A program made the position numbers and the translations under genes. A stretch of 64,000 nucleotides of DNA from Nitratireductor soli (GTDB lineage Bacteria > Pseudomonadota > Alphaproteobacteria > Rhizobiales > Rhizobiaceae): assembly GCF_001050155.1 (NCBI RefSeq), contig NZ_LFVY01000012.1, positions 149,428-213,427 of the forward strand, in the 5' to 3' direction. The notes beneath the pieces were generated by a model. That model did no database searches and had not been told where the DNA came from. It saw only the letters and a list, made by a program, of their open reading frames with translations. Below are positions 49,507-58,137 of the stretch, in pieces. Position 1 is the first letter of the stretch; each line of letters begins with the position of its first letter.

Positions 49507-50991
49507 CTAATTTGTGTCGCGGCAGACATATTTGATGTTGGTGAAGGCTTCGAGCCCATGCCTGGAGCCCTCGCGGCCGAGGCCGGCCTGTTTCACCCCG
49601 CCGAACTGGATCGGCGCGCCGGTGATCTTCGTCCGGTTGACGGCCACCATGCCGAACTCCAGTCCGCGCGAAAGCCGTGCGATGCGGCCGGGATCGCCTG
49701 TGTGCAGGTAGGCGGCAAGGCCGGTCTCGGTCTCGTTGGCCTTCTCGAGCACCTCGTCCTCGCTGTCGAACGGCGCGAATCCGGCGATGGGGCCGAACGT
49801 TTCCTCGCGGAAGATCAGCGCGGTTTCCGGCACATCGGCAAGCACGGTCGGCATGAAGTAGTTCGGCCCGAGCGAGGCTTTCGTGCCGCCTGTCACAAGC
49901 CGCGCGCCTTTTCCCAATGCGTCGGTTACCTGCTCCTTCTGCTTGGCCACGGCGCGATCATGGATCAGCGGGCCGATGTCGGGATCGGTCAGGCCGGCGC
50001 CGACGCTCAGCGCCTCGACGCGGCGCGCAAAGGCGGCGATGAAGGCATCGTAGATGGGGCGCTCGATGTAGAAGCGGTTGGCCGCCAGGCAATCCTGGCC
50101 CGAGGTGGCGAACTTCGCCGACATGGCGCTGTCCACCGCCCGTTCCATGTCGCAATCGGCGAAGGCGATGAACGGCGCGTGCCCGCCGAGCTCCATCACC
50201 AGCCGCTTCACCGTCGGCGCGGACTGCGCGTAGAGCAGGCGGCCGATCTCGGTGGAGCCGGTGAAGGAGAGGGCGCGTACATGGCGCGAGGCCGTCATCG
50301 CGCCAACCACATCGGCGGCCTTGCCGGTCAGCACGTTGAAGACGCCGGCGGGAAGGCCGGCCCGCTCGGCGAGTTCCGCCAGCGCCAGCGCCGAGAACGG
50401 CGTTTCGGAGGAGGGGTGCGCCACCACGGTGCAGCCGGCGGCCAGCGCCGCCGCCGCCTTGCGCGTCAGCATGGCGCAAGGGAAGTTCCACGGCGTGACG
50501 AGGGCTGCAACGCCCACCGGCTCGCGCCAGACTTGCATGTCCGCATGCGGCAGGTGCGAGGTCACGCTTTCGATGGCGACGCGCTTGGCCTCTTCGGCGT
50601 AGAACGAGACGAAGGAGGCGGCATAGTCGATCTCGCCGCGCGCCTCGGAAATGGGCTTGCCCTGTTCCAGCACCATCAGATGCGCCAGGTCTTCTTTTGC
50701 CGCGACGATCAGTTCATGCCACGCCATCAGCAGACGCGCCCGCTCCTGCGGCAGCAAGGCGGCCCAGGCCGGAAACGCCGCATGCGCGGCGGCAATCGTC
50801 GCCTCGGCCTGCTCGGAAGAAAGCGCCGGCACGCAGCCGATGCGCGTCCCGTCGGCGGGATTGAGGACATCGATCACCGGGTCGCCCGGCGCGGCGATCC
50901 ACTGACCGTCGGCATAGGCATACTCGCGAAACAGGCGCGGGTCGGCGAGACCCGAAAGCGAGGTTTTCTGCAGGGCTGCGAATGCGGACAT
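49507..50991 (-). CDS. doeC: Aldehyde dehydrogenase, probable aspartate-semialdehyde dehydrogenase (DoeC-like)
   Basis: A 494-residue NAD(P)-dependent aldehyde dehydrogenase starting at ATG 50991, preferred over open sequence from 51138. It has LVTPWNFPCAMLTRK, the catalytic glutamate in MELGGHAPFIAF and the nucleophile cysteine in TSGQDCLAANRFY near residue 298. In the ectoine locus it would oxidise L-aspartate semialdehyde made by the DoeD-like aminotransferase to aspartate. By sequence alone it could be any succinate-semialdehyde-type enzyme; the name rests on context. Confidence 0.75.
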   Translation of the reverse strand: MSAFAALQKTSLSGLADPRLFREYAYADGQWIAAPGDPVIDVLNPADGTRIGCVPALSSEQAEATIAAAHAAFPAWAALLPQERARLLMAWHELIVAAKEDLAHLMVLEQGKPISEARGEIDYAASFVSFYAEEAKRVAIESVTSHLPHADMQVWREPVGVAALVTPWNFPCAMLTRKAAAALAAGCTVVAHPSSETPFSALALAELAERAGLPAGVFNVLTGKAADVVGAMTASRHVRALSFTGSTEIGRLLYAQSAPTVKRLVMELGGHAPFIAFADCDMERAVDSAMSAKFATSGQDCLAANRFYIERPIYDAFIAAFARRVEALSVGAGLTDPDIGPLIHDRAVAKQKEQVTDALGKGARLVTGGTKASLGPNYFMPTVLADVPETALIFREETFGPIAGFAPFDSEDEVLEKANETETGLAAYLHTGDPGRIARLSRGLEFGMVAVNRTKITGAPIQFGGVKQAGLGREGSRHGLEAFTNIKYVCRDTN

Positions 50992-51116
50992 CGGCTCACT
51001 CCCAAGGCGAATTTCCCAACTGGATTGCCTTGAGAATACGCCGCGAGGCGGCAAATTTTCCGCAGAAGCGACGCCCTGCGGCAAACGTTTCGTTCGAAGT
51101 TGCCGCCCGCCGCCCG

Positions 51117-51605
51117 CTATTCCTTCTGCGTCGGGCACAACAGTTCCATCGGCAGGGCGCCCGGCTGCTTGACCGGTTTGGTGACGATGTAGGTGAAATA
51201 GCGCGCCAGCCCGACGCGCGCCTCCAGAAGCTGGTCCACCAGCCGCTGATAGGCATCGATGTCGCGGGCGATGATCTGCAGGATGTAGTCGAAGCCGCCG
51301 CCCACCGCCCAGCAGCCGGTAATCTCGTCGATTGTCTGTACGCTGCGCTCAAAACGCTGGAAATCCTCGGCGCGATGGCCTTCCAGCTCCGCCGCCATGA
51401 ACACGGCGATGTAGGGCATGACCTTCGAAAGCGCGATCTCGGCCCGGTAGCCGGTGATGATGCCGGCCTTCTCCAGCCGCTTCAGCCTTTCCCAGCAGGG
51501 CGCGGGAGTGAGGTTGACCCGCTCGGCCAGCGCCGCCTTGGAAATGCGGCCCTCCTTCTGCAGGATGGCGAGGATCTTGATGTCGCGGTCGTCGAGCTTC
51601 AGCAT
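51117..51605 (-). CDS. Lrp/AsnC family transcriptional regulator of the ectoine locus
   Basis: A 162-residue regulator. ATG at 51605 follows the eutC stop after two bases, so translation is coupled. The N-terminal helix-turn-helix (LDDRDIKILAILQKEGRISK then ALAERVNLTPAPCWERLKRL) and RAM domain (GGGFDYILQIIARDIDAYQR) are typical. AsnC-type regulators accompany doe/eut genes in several bacteria, sensing diaminobutyrate-type intermediates; the same role is inferred here. Confidence 0.85.
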   Translation of the reverse strand: MLKLDDRDIKILAILQKEGRISKAALAERVNLTPAPCWERLKRLEKAGIITGYRAEIALSKVMPYIAVFMAAELEGHRAEDFQRFERSVQTIDEITGCWAVGGGFDYILQIIARDIDAYQRLVDQLLEARVGLARYFTYIVTKPVKQPGALPMELLCPTQKE

Positions 51606-51607
51606 GG

Positions 51608-52600
51608 TCAGCTCTGGATCGTCGTGCCGGCTCCCGCTGTCAAGGCCCGTTGCCGCGCAAAAGTGGCGATTGCCGTATCTTGCGCCCCGGTGCCCGTCAG
51701 GTCGCAAATGGTGATCTGGCTGTCATCGGTGCGGCCGGCCCTTGCGCCCGTGACGATCGCGCCCAGTTCCGGCGGCGTGCCGCCCGCCCAGACGCCGGCG
51801 GCGATGGCCGAGGCCAGTTCGCCCAGCTTCTCGCACTGGCTGACCCGGTCGGCGACGTAGAGATCGGCGCGGGCAAGCGCTGCAGGCTCGACCTCGTTCT
51901 TGCCTTCCTGGTCGGAGCCCATGGCGGTGATGTGCAGGCCCGGATGCAGCCATTCCGCTTTCAGGATCGGCTGGCGCGCCGGCGTGGTGGTGACAACCAG
52001 CTGGCTTTGCGCCACGAGCCGCGCCGGATCGCTTTCCGCTTTCGCCTCTATGCCCAGTTCCTTGGCGATGTCGGTTGCGCAGGCTTCCGCCTTCGCGGCA
52101 TCGCGCCCCCAGACCAGCACCTGTTCGAACGGCCGCACCTGATGCGCCGCGAACATCTGCAGCCGGGCCTGCAAGCCGGTGCCCATGACACCCGCCGTGG
52201 TCACGGTCGATGGGGCCAGGTGGCGGGCGGCGACGGCGCCGGCCGATGCCGTGCGCACATCGGTCAGGAAGCCATTGTCGAGCAGCAGCGCTTCCACTAG
52301 GCCGGTTTTCGCCGAGAACAGGATCATCAGCCCGTTGAGGCTCGGCAGGCCGATCTTCGGATTGTCGAAGAAGCCGGGGCTGACCTTGATGGCGAAGCCG
52401 TCGAAGCCGGGAATATAGGCGGTCTTCACATCCACCTCGGCATTCGCCTCGGCGATCTCCATGGACAGGATCGGCGGCATCACCACCTGGCCGCCGGCCA
52501 GCGCCGCAAAGGCGCTCTCGACCACGCCGATCGCCTCGAGGTCGAGTTTGACGGCGCGTTTCAGCTCGGCTTCGGTGAGGACGAGAATGTCATGCAGCAT
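51608..52600 (-). CDS. eutC: Ornithine cyclodeaminase/mu-crystallin family protein EutC
   Basis: A 330-residue NAD-binding protein: VVMPPILSMEIAEANAEVDV, KTAYIPGFDGFAIKVSPGFF, a Rossmann segment TTAGVMGTGLQARLQMFAAH near residue 140 and TTTPARQPILKAEWLHPGLH. This is the ornithine cyclodeaminase family. EutC is found with EutB in hydroxyectoine-using bacteria, with a proposed role in processing the hydroxylated side chain. It overlaps eutB by 11 bases and has AAAGGAAAA before the start. Confidence 0.85.
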   Translation of the reverse strand: MLHDILVLTEAELKRAVKLDLEAIGVVESAFAALAGGQVVMPPILSMEIAEANAEVDVKTAYIPGFDGFAIKVSPGFFDNPKIGLPSLNGLMILFSAKTGLVEALLLDNGFLTDVRTASAGAVAARHLAPSTVTTAGVMGTGLQARLQMFAAHQVRPFEQVLVWGRDAAKAEACATDIAKELGIEAKAESDPARLVAQSQLVVTTTPARQPILKAEWLHPGLHITAMGSDQEGKNEVEPAALARADLYVADRVSQCEKLGELASAIAAGVWAGGTPPELGAIVTGARAGRTDDSQITICDLTGTGAQDTAIATFARQRALTAGAGTTIQS

Positions 52601-53603
52601 GGGGTTTTCCTTTGAGCATCATGGCGCCGAGCCTCACGTCGCGGCCCGACACGATATCGGTGAACACCGTCATGTCGACATTGCGGCCGGTGATGATGCT
52701 GGCCGTCGGGCCGAGCGTCTTGCCGAGTTTGCCGGCGATGAGGGCGGCGGCCCCCACCGCGCTGGCGCCCTCGCAGACCAGACGGTCCTCGAAGTAATGC
52801 GCCTGCATGGCACAGTATATCTCGTCCTCGGTCACGAGCACGATGTCGTCCAGATATTTTTGGCACAGCGCGAAGGAGTGCCGGTTTTCCGCGCCGATGC
52901 CGCCGCCGAGCGAATCGGCCAGGCTCGCCACCTCCGTCACCGGCACGGGATGGCCCGCCTTGACGGATTCATGCATGGCCGCGCCCCGGTCCATGGTGAT
53001 GCCGATGACGCGGATGGACGGTTTGATCTGCTTGACCGTCGCGGCGATACCCCCGGCAAGCCCGCCGCCGGACAACGGAATGAGCACGGTTTCGAGATCG
53101 GGGCGCTGTTGCAGAAGTTCGAGCCCGATCGTGCCCTGGCCGGCGATCACATGAGGATCGTCGAAGGGCGAGACCTCGCAGAAGCCGTCCTGGTCAGCCA
53201 GGCGCCGGCTTTCGAACTGCGCGTCATCCTGGCTTTCACCGATGATGCGGGCCTCGGCGCCCAGCGCGCGAATGCCGTCCACCTTGGCCTGCGGCACCAG
53301 TTTCGACATGCAGACGACGGCCTTCAGGCCGCGCGCCCTGGCGGCGAAGGCGATGGCCCGGCCATGATTGCCGGTCGAGCAGCAGGTGACGCCCGGCGCG
53401 TCGGCAGGCAGGTTGAGGACGGCGTTCGCCGCCCCGCGCAATTTGAAGGCGCCGGTCGCCTGGCCGATCTCCAGTTTCAGCAGGAAATCACCGCCGCAAA
53501 GCCGGCTGAGATAGGGCGAGGGGACGAGCGGCGTGTCGAGCGTCGCCACACCAGAAATCCTCCGGCGGGCCGCCAGAACATTGGCAAGGGTCAATGACGT
53601 CAT
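52590..53603 (-). CDS. eutB: Threonine dehydratase-like PLP enzyme EutB
   Basis: A 337-residue fold-type II PLP enzyme. It has the lysine-bearing LKLEIGQATGAFKLRGAANA (Schiff-base Lys in FKLRGA near residue 54), the phosphate-binding SGGGLAGGIA near residue 180 and CSTGNHGRAIAFAARARGLK near residue 76. EutB resembles serine/threonine dehydratases and is assigned to removal of the hydroxyl group in hydroxyectoine breakdown. It begins four bases after ehuA. Confidence 0.87.
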   Translation of the reverse strand: MTSLTLANVLAARRRISGVATLDTPLVPSPYLSRLCGGDFLLKLEIGQATGAFKLRGAANAVLNLPADAPGVTCCSTGNHGRAIAFAARARGLKAVVCMSKLVPQAKVDGIRALGAEARIIGESQDDAQFESRRLADQDGFCEVSPFDDPHVIAGQGTIGLELLQQRPDLETVLIPLSGGGLAGGIAATVKQIKPSIRVIGITMDRGAAMHESVKAGHPVPVTEVASLADSLGGGIGAENRHSFALCQKYLDDIVLVTEDEIYCAMQAHYFEDRLVCEGASAVGAAALIAGKLGKTLGPTASIITGRNVDMTVFTDIVSGRDVRLGAMMLKGKPHAA

Positions 53604-53607
53604 GGTC

Positions 53608-54384
53608 TCAGCCAGCTTCCAGAACGGCGCTCAGGAACTGGCGCGTTCGTTCTTCCTGCGGATCGTTGAAGATTTTGTCCGGCGCGCCCTGTTCGGCGAT
53701 CTTGCCCGAGTGGAAGAAGCAGACCCGGTCGGCGAATTCCCTGGCGAAGCCCATCTGGTGGGTGACCATCAGCATGGTCAGGCTGTGCTCCTTGGCGAGC
53801 TTGCGGATGACCTGCAGCACCTCTCCGACAAGCTCCGGGTCGAGCGCCGACGTCACTTCGTCGAACAGCATCACCTTTGGCCGCATGGCCAGCGCCCGGG
53901 CAATCGCCACGCGCTGCTGCTGGCCGCCGGAAAGCTGGCTCGGATAATGGTTCTTCTTGTCGCCAAGGCCGACCATGTCGAGCAGTTCGGCGGCGCGCTC
54001 CTCGGCCTCTCTTCGCGGCATGCCGAGCACATGGATCGGCGCTTCCATGCAGTTCTTCAGGGCCGACATATGCGGGAACAGGTTGAAATGCTGGAAAACC
54101 ATGCCGATATTGCCGCGCACGCGGCGCAAATGGCGCTCGTCGGCCGGCACCAGAGCACCATTCCTCTCCATATGCGTCATCGGCTCGCCATCGACATGGA
54201 TGACCCCGTCATTGATGCGCTCCAGCGTCATCAGCATGCGCAGCACGGTCGTCTTGCCCGAGCCCGACGGGCCGATGATCGCCACCTTTTCATTGGCGGC
54301 GATCTCCAGATTGAGCGAATCGAGAACCGTCAGCGAGCCATAGCGCTTGGTTACATTGTCGAATTTGACCATCGGGGTCGTCAT
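53608..54384 (-). CDS. ehuA: Ectoine/hydroxyectoine ABC transporter ATP-binding protein EhuA
   Basis: A 258-residue ATPase with Walker [10 protein letters not shown] near residue 40, [15 protein letters not shown] near residue 150 and Walker [15 protein letters not shown]. The ATG at 54384 overlaps the ehuD stop by ATGA, which fixes the start against open sequence to 54705. It belongs to the polar amino acid ATPase group and pairs with EhuB, EhuC and EhuD of the same unit, so ectoine import is the likely function. Confidence 0.9.
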   Translation of the reverse strand: MTTPMVKFDNVTKRYGSLTVLDSLNLEIAANEKVAIIGPSGSGKTTVLRMLMTLERINDGVIHVDGEPMTHMERNGALVPADERHLRRVRGNIGMVFQHFNLFPHMSALKNCMEAPIHVLGMPRREAEERAAELLDMVGLGDKKNHYPSQLSGGQQQRVAIARALAMRPKVMLFDEVTSALDPELVGEVLQVIRKLAKEHSLTMLMVTHQMGFAREFADRVCFFHSGKIAEQGAPDKIFNDPQEERTRQFLSAVLEAG

Positions 54385-55058
54385 TGTCCGCCTCCGGGGT
54401 TGCGCAGGCTGCGGTTGAGGGTGCTTTCGACCTGGCGGATGAACACGGAAGCCACCAGGCTCATGACAAGGAAGAAGGCGCCGACCAGCGTGATCGGCTC
54501 CACATAGCGAAAATTCTCCGAGCCGAGGATTTTCGCCGTCTGCATCAGTTCGAGCACGGCAATGGCCGACAGGAGCGGTGTCTCCTTGAACAGCGCCACG
54601 AGATAATTGCCGAGCGCCGGCACCACGGGCGGAATGGCCTGCGGAATGATGATGTCGCGAAAGGTGATGTAGGGGCTGAGATTGAGCGCGATGGACGCCT
54701 CCCATTGCCCGCGCGGCACGCTTTCAAGCCCGGCCCGATAAACCTCCGAGCAATAGGCGCCATAATGCAGGCCGAGCGCGATGACACCGGCGGTCAGCGC
54801 CGGCAGGACAATGCCGAACTCGGGAAACACGAAGAAGATGAAGAAGATCTGGATCAGCAGCGGCGTCGAGCGGATGAATTCGATGACGGCGGCCGTCGGC
54901 ACGCTGATCCATTGCGATTTCGACATGCGCAGGATCGCCATGACGAGGCCGAGCACGGCCGCGAGCACGAATCCGAGCAGCGTCGCCTGGATGGTCACCA
55001 CCGAGGCGCGCAGCAGCGTCGGCATGATCTCCCAGACATAGGACCAATCCCAGAACAT
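54381..55058 (-). CDS. ehuD: Ectoine/hydroxyectoine ABC transporter permease EhuD
   Basis: A 225-residue permease of the polar amino acid (HisMQ-type) group. It has [20 protein letters not shown] at the N-terminus, [20 protein letters not shown] near residue 60, and the coupling loop [20 protein letters not shown] near residue 113 (EAA motif region). It is separated by three bases from ehuC and overlaps ehuA by four. Confidence 0.92.
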   Translation of the reverse strand: MFWDWSYVWEIMPTLLRASVVTIQATLLGFVLAAVLGLVMAILRMSKSQWISVPTAAVIEFIRSTPLLIQIFFIFFVFPEFGIVLPALTAGVIALGLHYGAYCSEVYRAGLESVPRGQWEASIALNLSPYITFRDIIIPQAIPPVVPALGNYLVALFKETPLLSAIAVLELMQTAKILGSENFRYVEPITLVGAFFLVMSLVASVFIRQVESTLNRSLRNPGGGQ

Positions 55059-55061
55059 GGC

Positions 55062-55784
55062 CTATCTCCCGCGTGCCATGCCGCGCGCGGCAAAAGTTTC
55101 GAGCGTGCGCATGCCGACCGTGATGACGATCGAGATGGCGAGATACATGACGAGCACGATGGAGAATATCTCGACGGTGCGGAAGGTCGTCTGGTTCATC
55201 TGCTGGGCCTTGAAGGCGAGGTCGGAAATGGTGATCAGCGAAACGAGCGCCGTCGCCTTCAACAGTTCGATGAACAGATTGCCCCAGGGCGGGATCATCG
55301 CGGCGAACGCCTGCGGCAGGATGATGCGGCGGAGCGCCAGCTTGCGCGGCATGTTGAGCGCGACGGACGCCTCCCATTGGCCGCGCGGCACGGCGGTGAT
55401 CGCTCCGCGCACCACTTCCGCGCCATAGGCGCCGACATTCAGGCCGAGCGCTGCAATGGCGACGCTCATCGGTTCGAGCACGATGCCGAAATGCGGCAGG
55501 ACGAAGAACAGCCAGAACAGCTGCACCAGCGCCGATGTGCCGCGAAACAATTCGATATAGGCCACCGCCAGCCAGCGCAGCGGGGCGGGGCCGTACATCT
55601 TGGCGATGGCCGCCAGAAGTGCTGCGATCACCGCGACGATGCAGCCGCCGATGGTGATCTGCACGGTGATCCACGCGCCCTGCAACAGGCCCGGGATGAA
55701 TTCCCTGAAATTGGCAAAACTGGCGATGGCGAGGCCCGCCGTAAAGAACACGATGGCACAGATCGCAAGCGGGCGAAGCTGCAT
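55062..55784 (-). CDS. ehuC: Ectoine/hydroxyectoine ABC transporter permease EhuC
   Basis: A 240-residue permease related to EhuD: LLQGAWITVQITIGGCIVAV, then YIELFRGTSALVQLFWLFFV near residue 77 and the coupling loop [20 protein letters not shown] near residue 131. It lies 78 bases after the ehuB stop. With EhuD it forms the transmembrane pair of the importer. Confidence 0.92.
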   Translation of the reverse strand: MQLRPLAICAIVFFTAGLAIASFANFREFIPGLLQGAWITVQITIGGCIVAVIAALLAAIAKMYGPAPLRWLAVAYIELFRGTSALVQLFWLFFVLPHFGIVLEPMSVAIAALGLNVGAYGAEVVRGAITAVPRGQWEASVALNMPRKLALRRIILPQAFAAMIPPWGNLFIELLKATALVSLITISDLAFKAQQMNQTTFRTVEIFSIVLVMYLAISIVITVGMRTLETFAARGMARGR

Positions 55785-55862
55785 GCCGTCCCCTCCGTTA
55801 CTCTAACGTGCCGGTATTCCAGCGTGTCGGCCGGAAAGTCCGGCCGACACACCGCCGGTGTT

Positions 55863-56720
55863 CTATTGCTCGGCGCAAAGCTCTTCGGTTGTCTTGTTCG
55901 GCAGATAGCCTTCGCCGAAACCGAATGGGGTGACGAGCGCGATATGCTCTTCCGAGCCGACGAACTCCTTGAGGTTCTTGTTGAATTCCTCGTAGAGCGC
56001 CTTGTCTTCGGGACGGAAGGCGAAGCCGCCATGGCCCTTCACGGATTCGCCGGCCACTTCGCCGAAGGGTTCGGTCGATTCGACGCCCTCATTCTTGTCG
56101 GCCATGCCGGCGATGGAAAGGGCGGTCAGAGCCGCCGCATCTGCGCGTCCGGCCTTGACGGCGCTGACCAGGCTGGACTGGTCGGGCAGGATCACCAGCT
56201 GGTCGGCGGCGACGCCGGCCTTCTCCGCGTAACCCTTCTCCACCGCGCCGGCCATCACGGCGAGCTTCAACGCGCTGTTCTCGGCCACCGTGGCATAGTC
56301 GGTGATGCTCTTGGGGTTGCCGTCGGCGACCAGGAAGGCCTGGCCGATGCCATAGGACGGCTCGGAGAACTGCACCTGCTCGCAGCGCTTCGGATTGATG
56401 AACATGCCGGCGGCGATGATGTCGAAGCGGCCGGCCTTGAGGCCCGGTATCAGCGAGCCGAACTCGGTCAGCACGCCATCGACTTCCTCGATGCCCATCT
56501 TGGCGAGAATCGCCTTGGCGACTTCCGGCGCTTCGCCGGTCAGCTTGCCGTCCGGCGTGGCGAACCCATAGGGCGCTTCGTTGGCGAAGCCGACGCGGAT
56601 GTAGCCGGACTCCTTCGCCCGCTCGAGTGCATCCTGTGCGGAAGCGGATGTTGCGGCGGCACCCAGCGAAAGCGCCATCGCTCCAAGCGCAACCATACCT
56701 TTCAGAACCGTGCGTCTCAT
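55863..56720 (-). CDS. ehuB: Ectoine/hydroxyectoine-binding protein EhuB
   Basis: A 285-residue periplasmic binding protein, start ATG 56720 with GGGAGACGTC before it (an ATG at 56732 is in frame). The signal peptide (MRRTVLKGMVALGAMALSLG) is followed by VGFANEAPYGFATPDGKLTG, where EhuB family members place the glutamate and aromatic residues of their ligand cage, and by FIINPKRCEQ-like segments. It is the first gene of the long minus-strand unit; candidate operators are in the divergent region upstream. Confidence 0.9.
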   Translation of the reverse strand: MRRTVLKGMVALGAMALSLGAAATSASAQDALERAKESGYIRVGFANEAPYGFATPDGKLTGEAPEVAKAILAKMGIEEVDGVLTEFGSLIPGLKAGRFDIIAAGMFINPKRCEQVQFSEPSYGIGQAFLVADGNPKSITDYATVAENSALKLAVMAGAVEKGYAEKAGVAADQLVILPDQSSLVSAVKAGRADAAALTALSIAGMADKNEGVESTEPFGEVAGESVKGHGGFAFRPEDKALYEEFNKNLKEFVGSEEHIALVTPFGFGEGYLPNKTTEELCAEQ

Positions 56721-56772
56721 GACGTCTCCCATTTTTTTCCATTTGATCGAGATTATTGACCGGTGCGGTCAT

Positions 56773-56876
56773 TTGTACACAACATCATGCAGGCGGAGAC
56801 CAAGTCAACGACTTTTCATGTCGCTTTAGCGCTATTCCGTCACTTGAATTTGTGGTGATGGATTAGATGTACACAA
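56773..56876. promoter_or_regulatory. Repeated TGTACACAA sites, candidate GntR-type operators between ehuB and doeA
   Basis: ttgtacacaa at 56773-56782 and atgtacacaa at 56867-56876 are two sites in the same orientation within the 228-base divergent region. Each has the TNGT-N2-ACNA form close to the FadR-type GntR operator (TNGT-N3-ACNA). A GntR regulator of that type is encoded at 59334-60026 in the same locus, so it is the likely binder. Confidence 0.5.
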
Positions 56877-56948
56877 GGTGAGGATGCCGCGTGTGGTTCT
56901 GTTTTCCGGGCGCCGTAAAGGTCCCGGCTTTCCCGATCCGGAGGATAT

Positions 56949-58133
56949 ATGCCAGCAATCGAAATGCCCTTCAGCGCGCAGGAATACGTTGCGCGCCTCG
57001 AGAAGACCCGCGCCGCCATGGAGGCCAAGGGAATCGATGTCCTGTTCGTCGAGGATCCCTCCAACATGGCCTGGTTGACGGGTTATGACGGGTGGTCCTT
57101 CTATGTGCACCAGGGTGTGATCGTCCTGAAGGACGAGGAGCCGCTCTGGTGGGGCCGTTCGATGGACGGCAATGGCGCGGTGCGCACCGTCTACATGGAC
57201 GACGCGCGCGTGCTGCGTTATCCCGATCACTTCGTGCAGGCCAACACGCTGCATCCCATGCAGCATCTGGCCGAGATCCTGCGCGCTTACGGCTACGGCA
57301 ACAAGCGCATCGGCGTCGAACTGGAAAACTACTATTTCTCCGCCAAGGCCTATCTGGTTCTGAAGGAGGAATTGCCCGACGCCACCTTCGTCGATGCGAC
57401 CGCGCTGGTGAATTGGCAGCGCGCGGTGAAGTCGGAGGAGGAGATCGTCTTCATGCGCCGGGCCGCGCGCATTTCCGAAAAGATGATCGACGGCATCGTC
57501 GAGCGCATCGAGCCGGGCATGAAGAAGAACGATTTGGTCGCCGAGATCTATGCCGATGCGATCCGCGGCGTCGATGACGATTGGGGCGAGTACCCGGCCA
57601 TCGTACCGCTCTTGCCGTCCGGCTCGGATGCGGCCGCCCCGCACCTGACCTGGGACGGCCGTCGCTTCGAGCAGGGCCAGGCGACCTTCTTCGAGATCGC
57701 CGGCTGCTACCGGCGCTATCACGCGCCCTTGTGCCGAACCGTGTTCCTCGGCAAGCCGCCGCAACACATGCTGGACGCGGAAAAGGCCCTGGTCGAGGGC
57801 ATCGAGGCGGGGCTTGAGATCGCCCGGCCGGGCAACCGCGCCGGCCAGATCGCCGATGCGCTCTACACATCGCTGGAGAAGGCGGGCATTTCGCGCGATG
57901 GCCGCTGCGGCTATCCGATCGGCATTTCCTATCCGCCGGACTGGGGCGAGCGGACCATTTCGCTGCGCCGCGAGGACGACACCGTGCTCGAAGCCGGCAT
58001 GACGTTTCACTTCATGCCCGGCCTGTGGATGGCCGATTGGGGGCTGGAGATCACCGAAAGCATCCTCATCAAGCCGGAGGGCCCGGCCGAGGCGCTTTGC
58101 CGCCGTCCGCGCGAACTGATCGTCAAGGACTGA
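56949..58133 (+). CDS. doeA: Ectoine hydrolase (M24 family) EutD/DoeA
   Basis: A 394-residue creatinase-fold enzyme that opens the ectoine ring to N-acetyl-diaminobutyrate. Residues 1-160 form the N-terminal domain. The M24 domain carries FFEIAGCYRRYHAPLCRTVF (residues 247-266) where metal-dependent relatives have Asp ligands, and GYPIGISYPPDW at 321-332. Loss of the metal ligands is the known character of the EutD type. It begins 228 bases from ehuB and is followed by the M20 gene after four bases. Its closest match in the window is the second M24 gene at 48277. Confidence 0.9.
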   Translation: MPAIEMPFSAQEYVARLEKTRAAMEAKGIDVLFVEDPSNMAWLTGYDGWSFYVHQGVIVLKDEEPLWWGRSMDGNGAVRTVYMDDARVLRYPDHFVQANTLHPMQHLAEILRAYGYGNKRIGVELENYYFSAKAYLVLKEELPDATFVDATALVNWQRAVKSEEEIVFMRRAARISEKMIDGIVERIEPGMKKNDLVAEIYADAIRGVDDDWGEYPAIVPLLPSGSDAAAPHLTWDGRRFEQGQATFFEIAGCYRRYHAPLCRTVFLGKPPQHMLDAEKALVEGIEAGLEIARPGNRAGQIADALYTSLEKAGISRDGRCGYPIGISYPPDWGERTISLRREDDTVLEAGMTFHFMPGLWMADWGLEITESILIKPEGPAEALCRRPRELIVKD

Positions 58134-58137
58134 CGCC

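Noticed and set aside
47806..51033. Very long plus-strand open frame of 1075 codons opposite the ectoine genes
   Set aside because: It is antisense to three well-supported minus-strand genes and has no recognisable domain; such frames are common in GC-rich DNA.
54384..56759. Plus-strand open frame opposite ehuB-D
   Set aside because: Antisense to four transporter genes with clear motifs.
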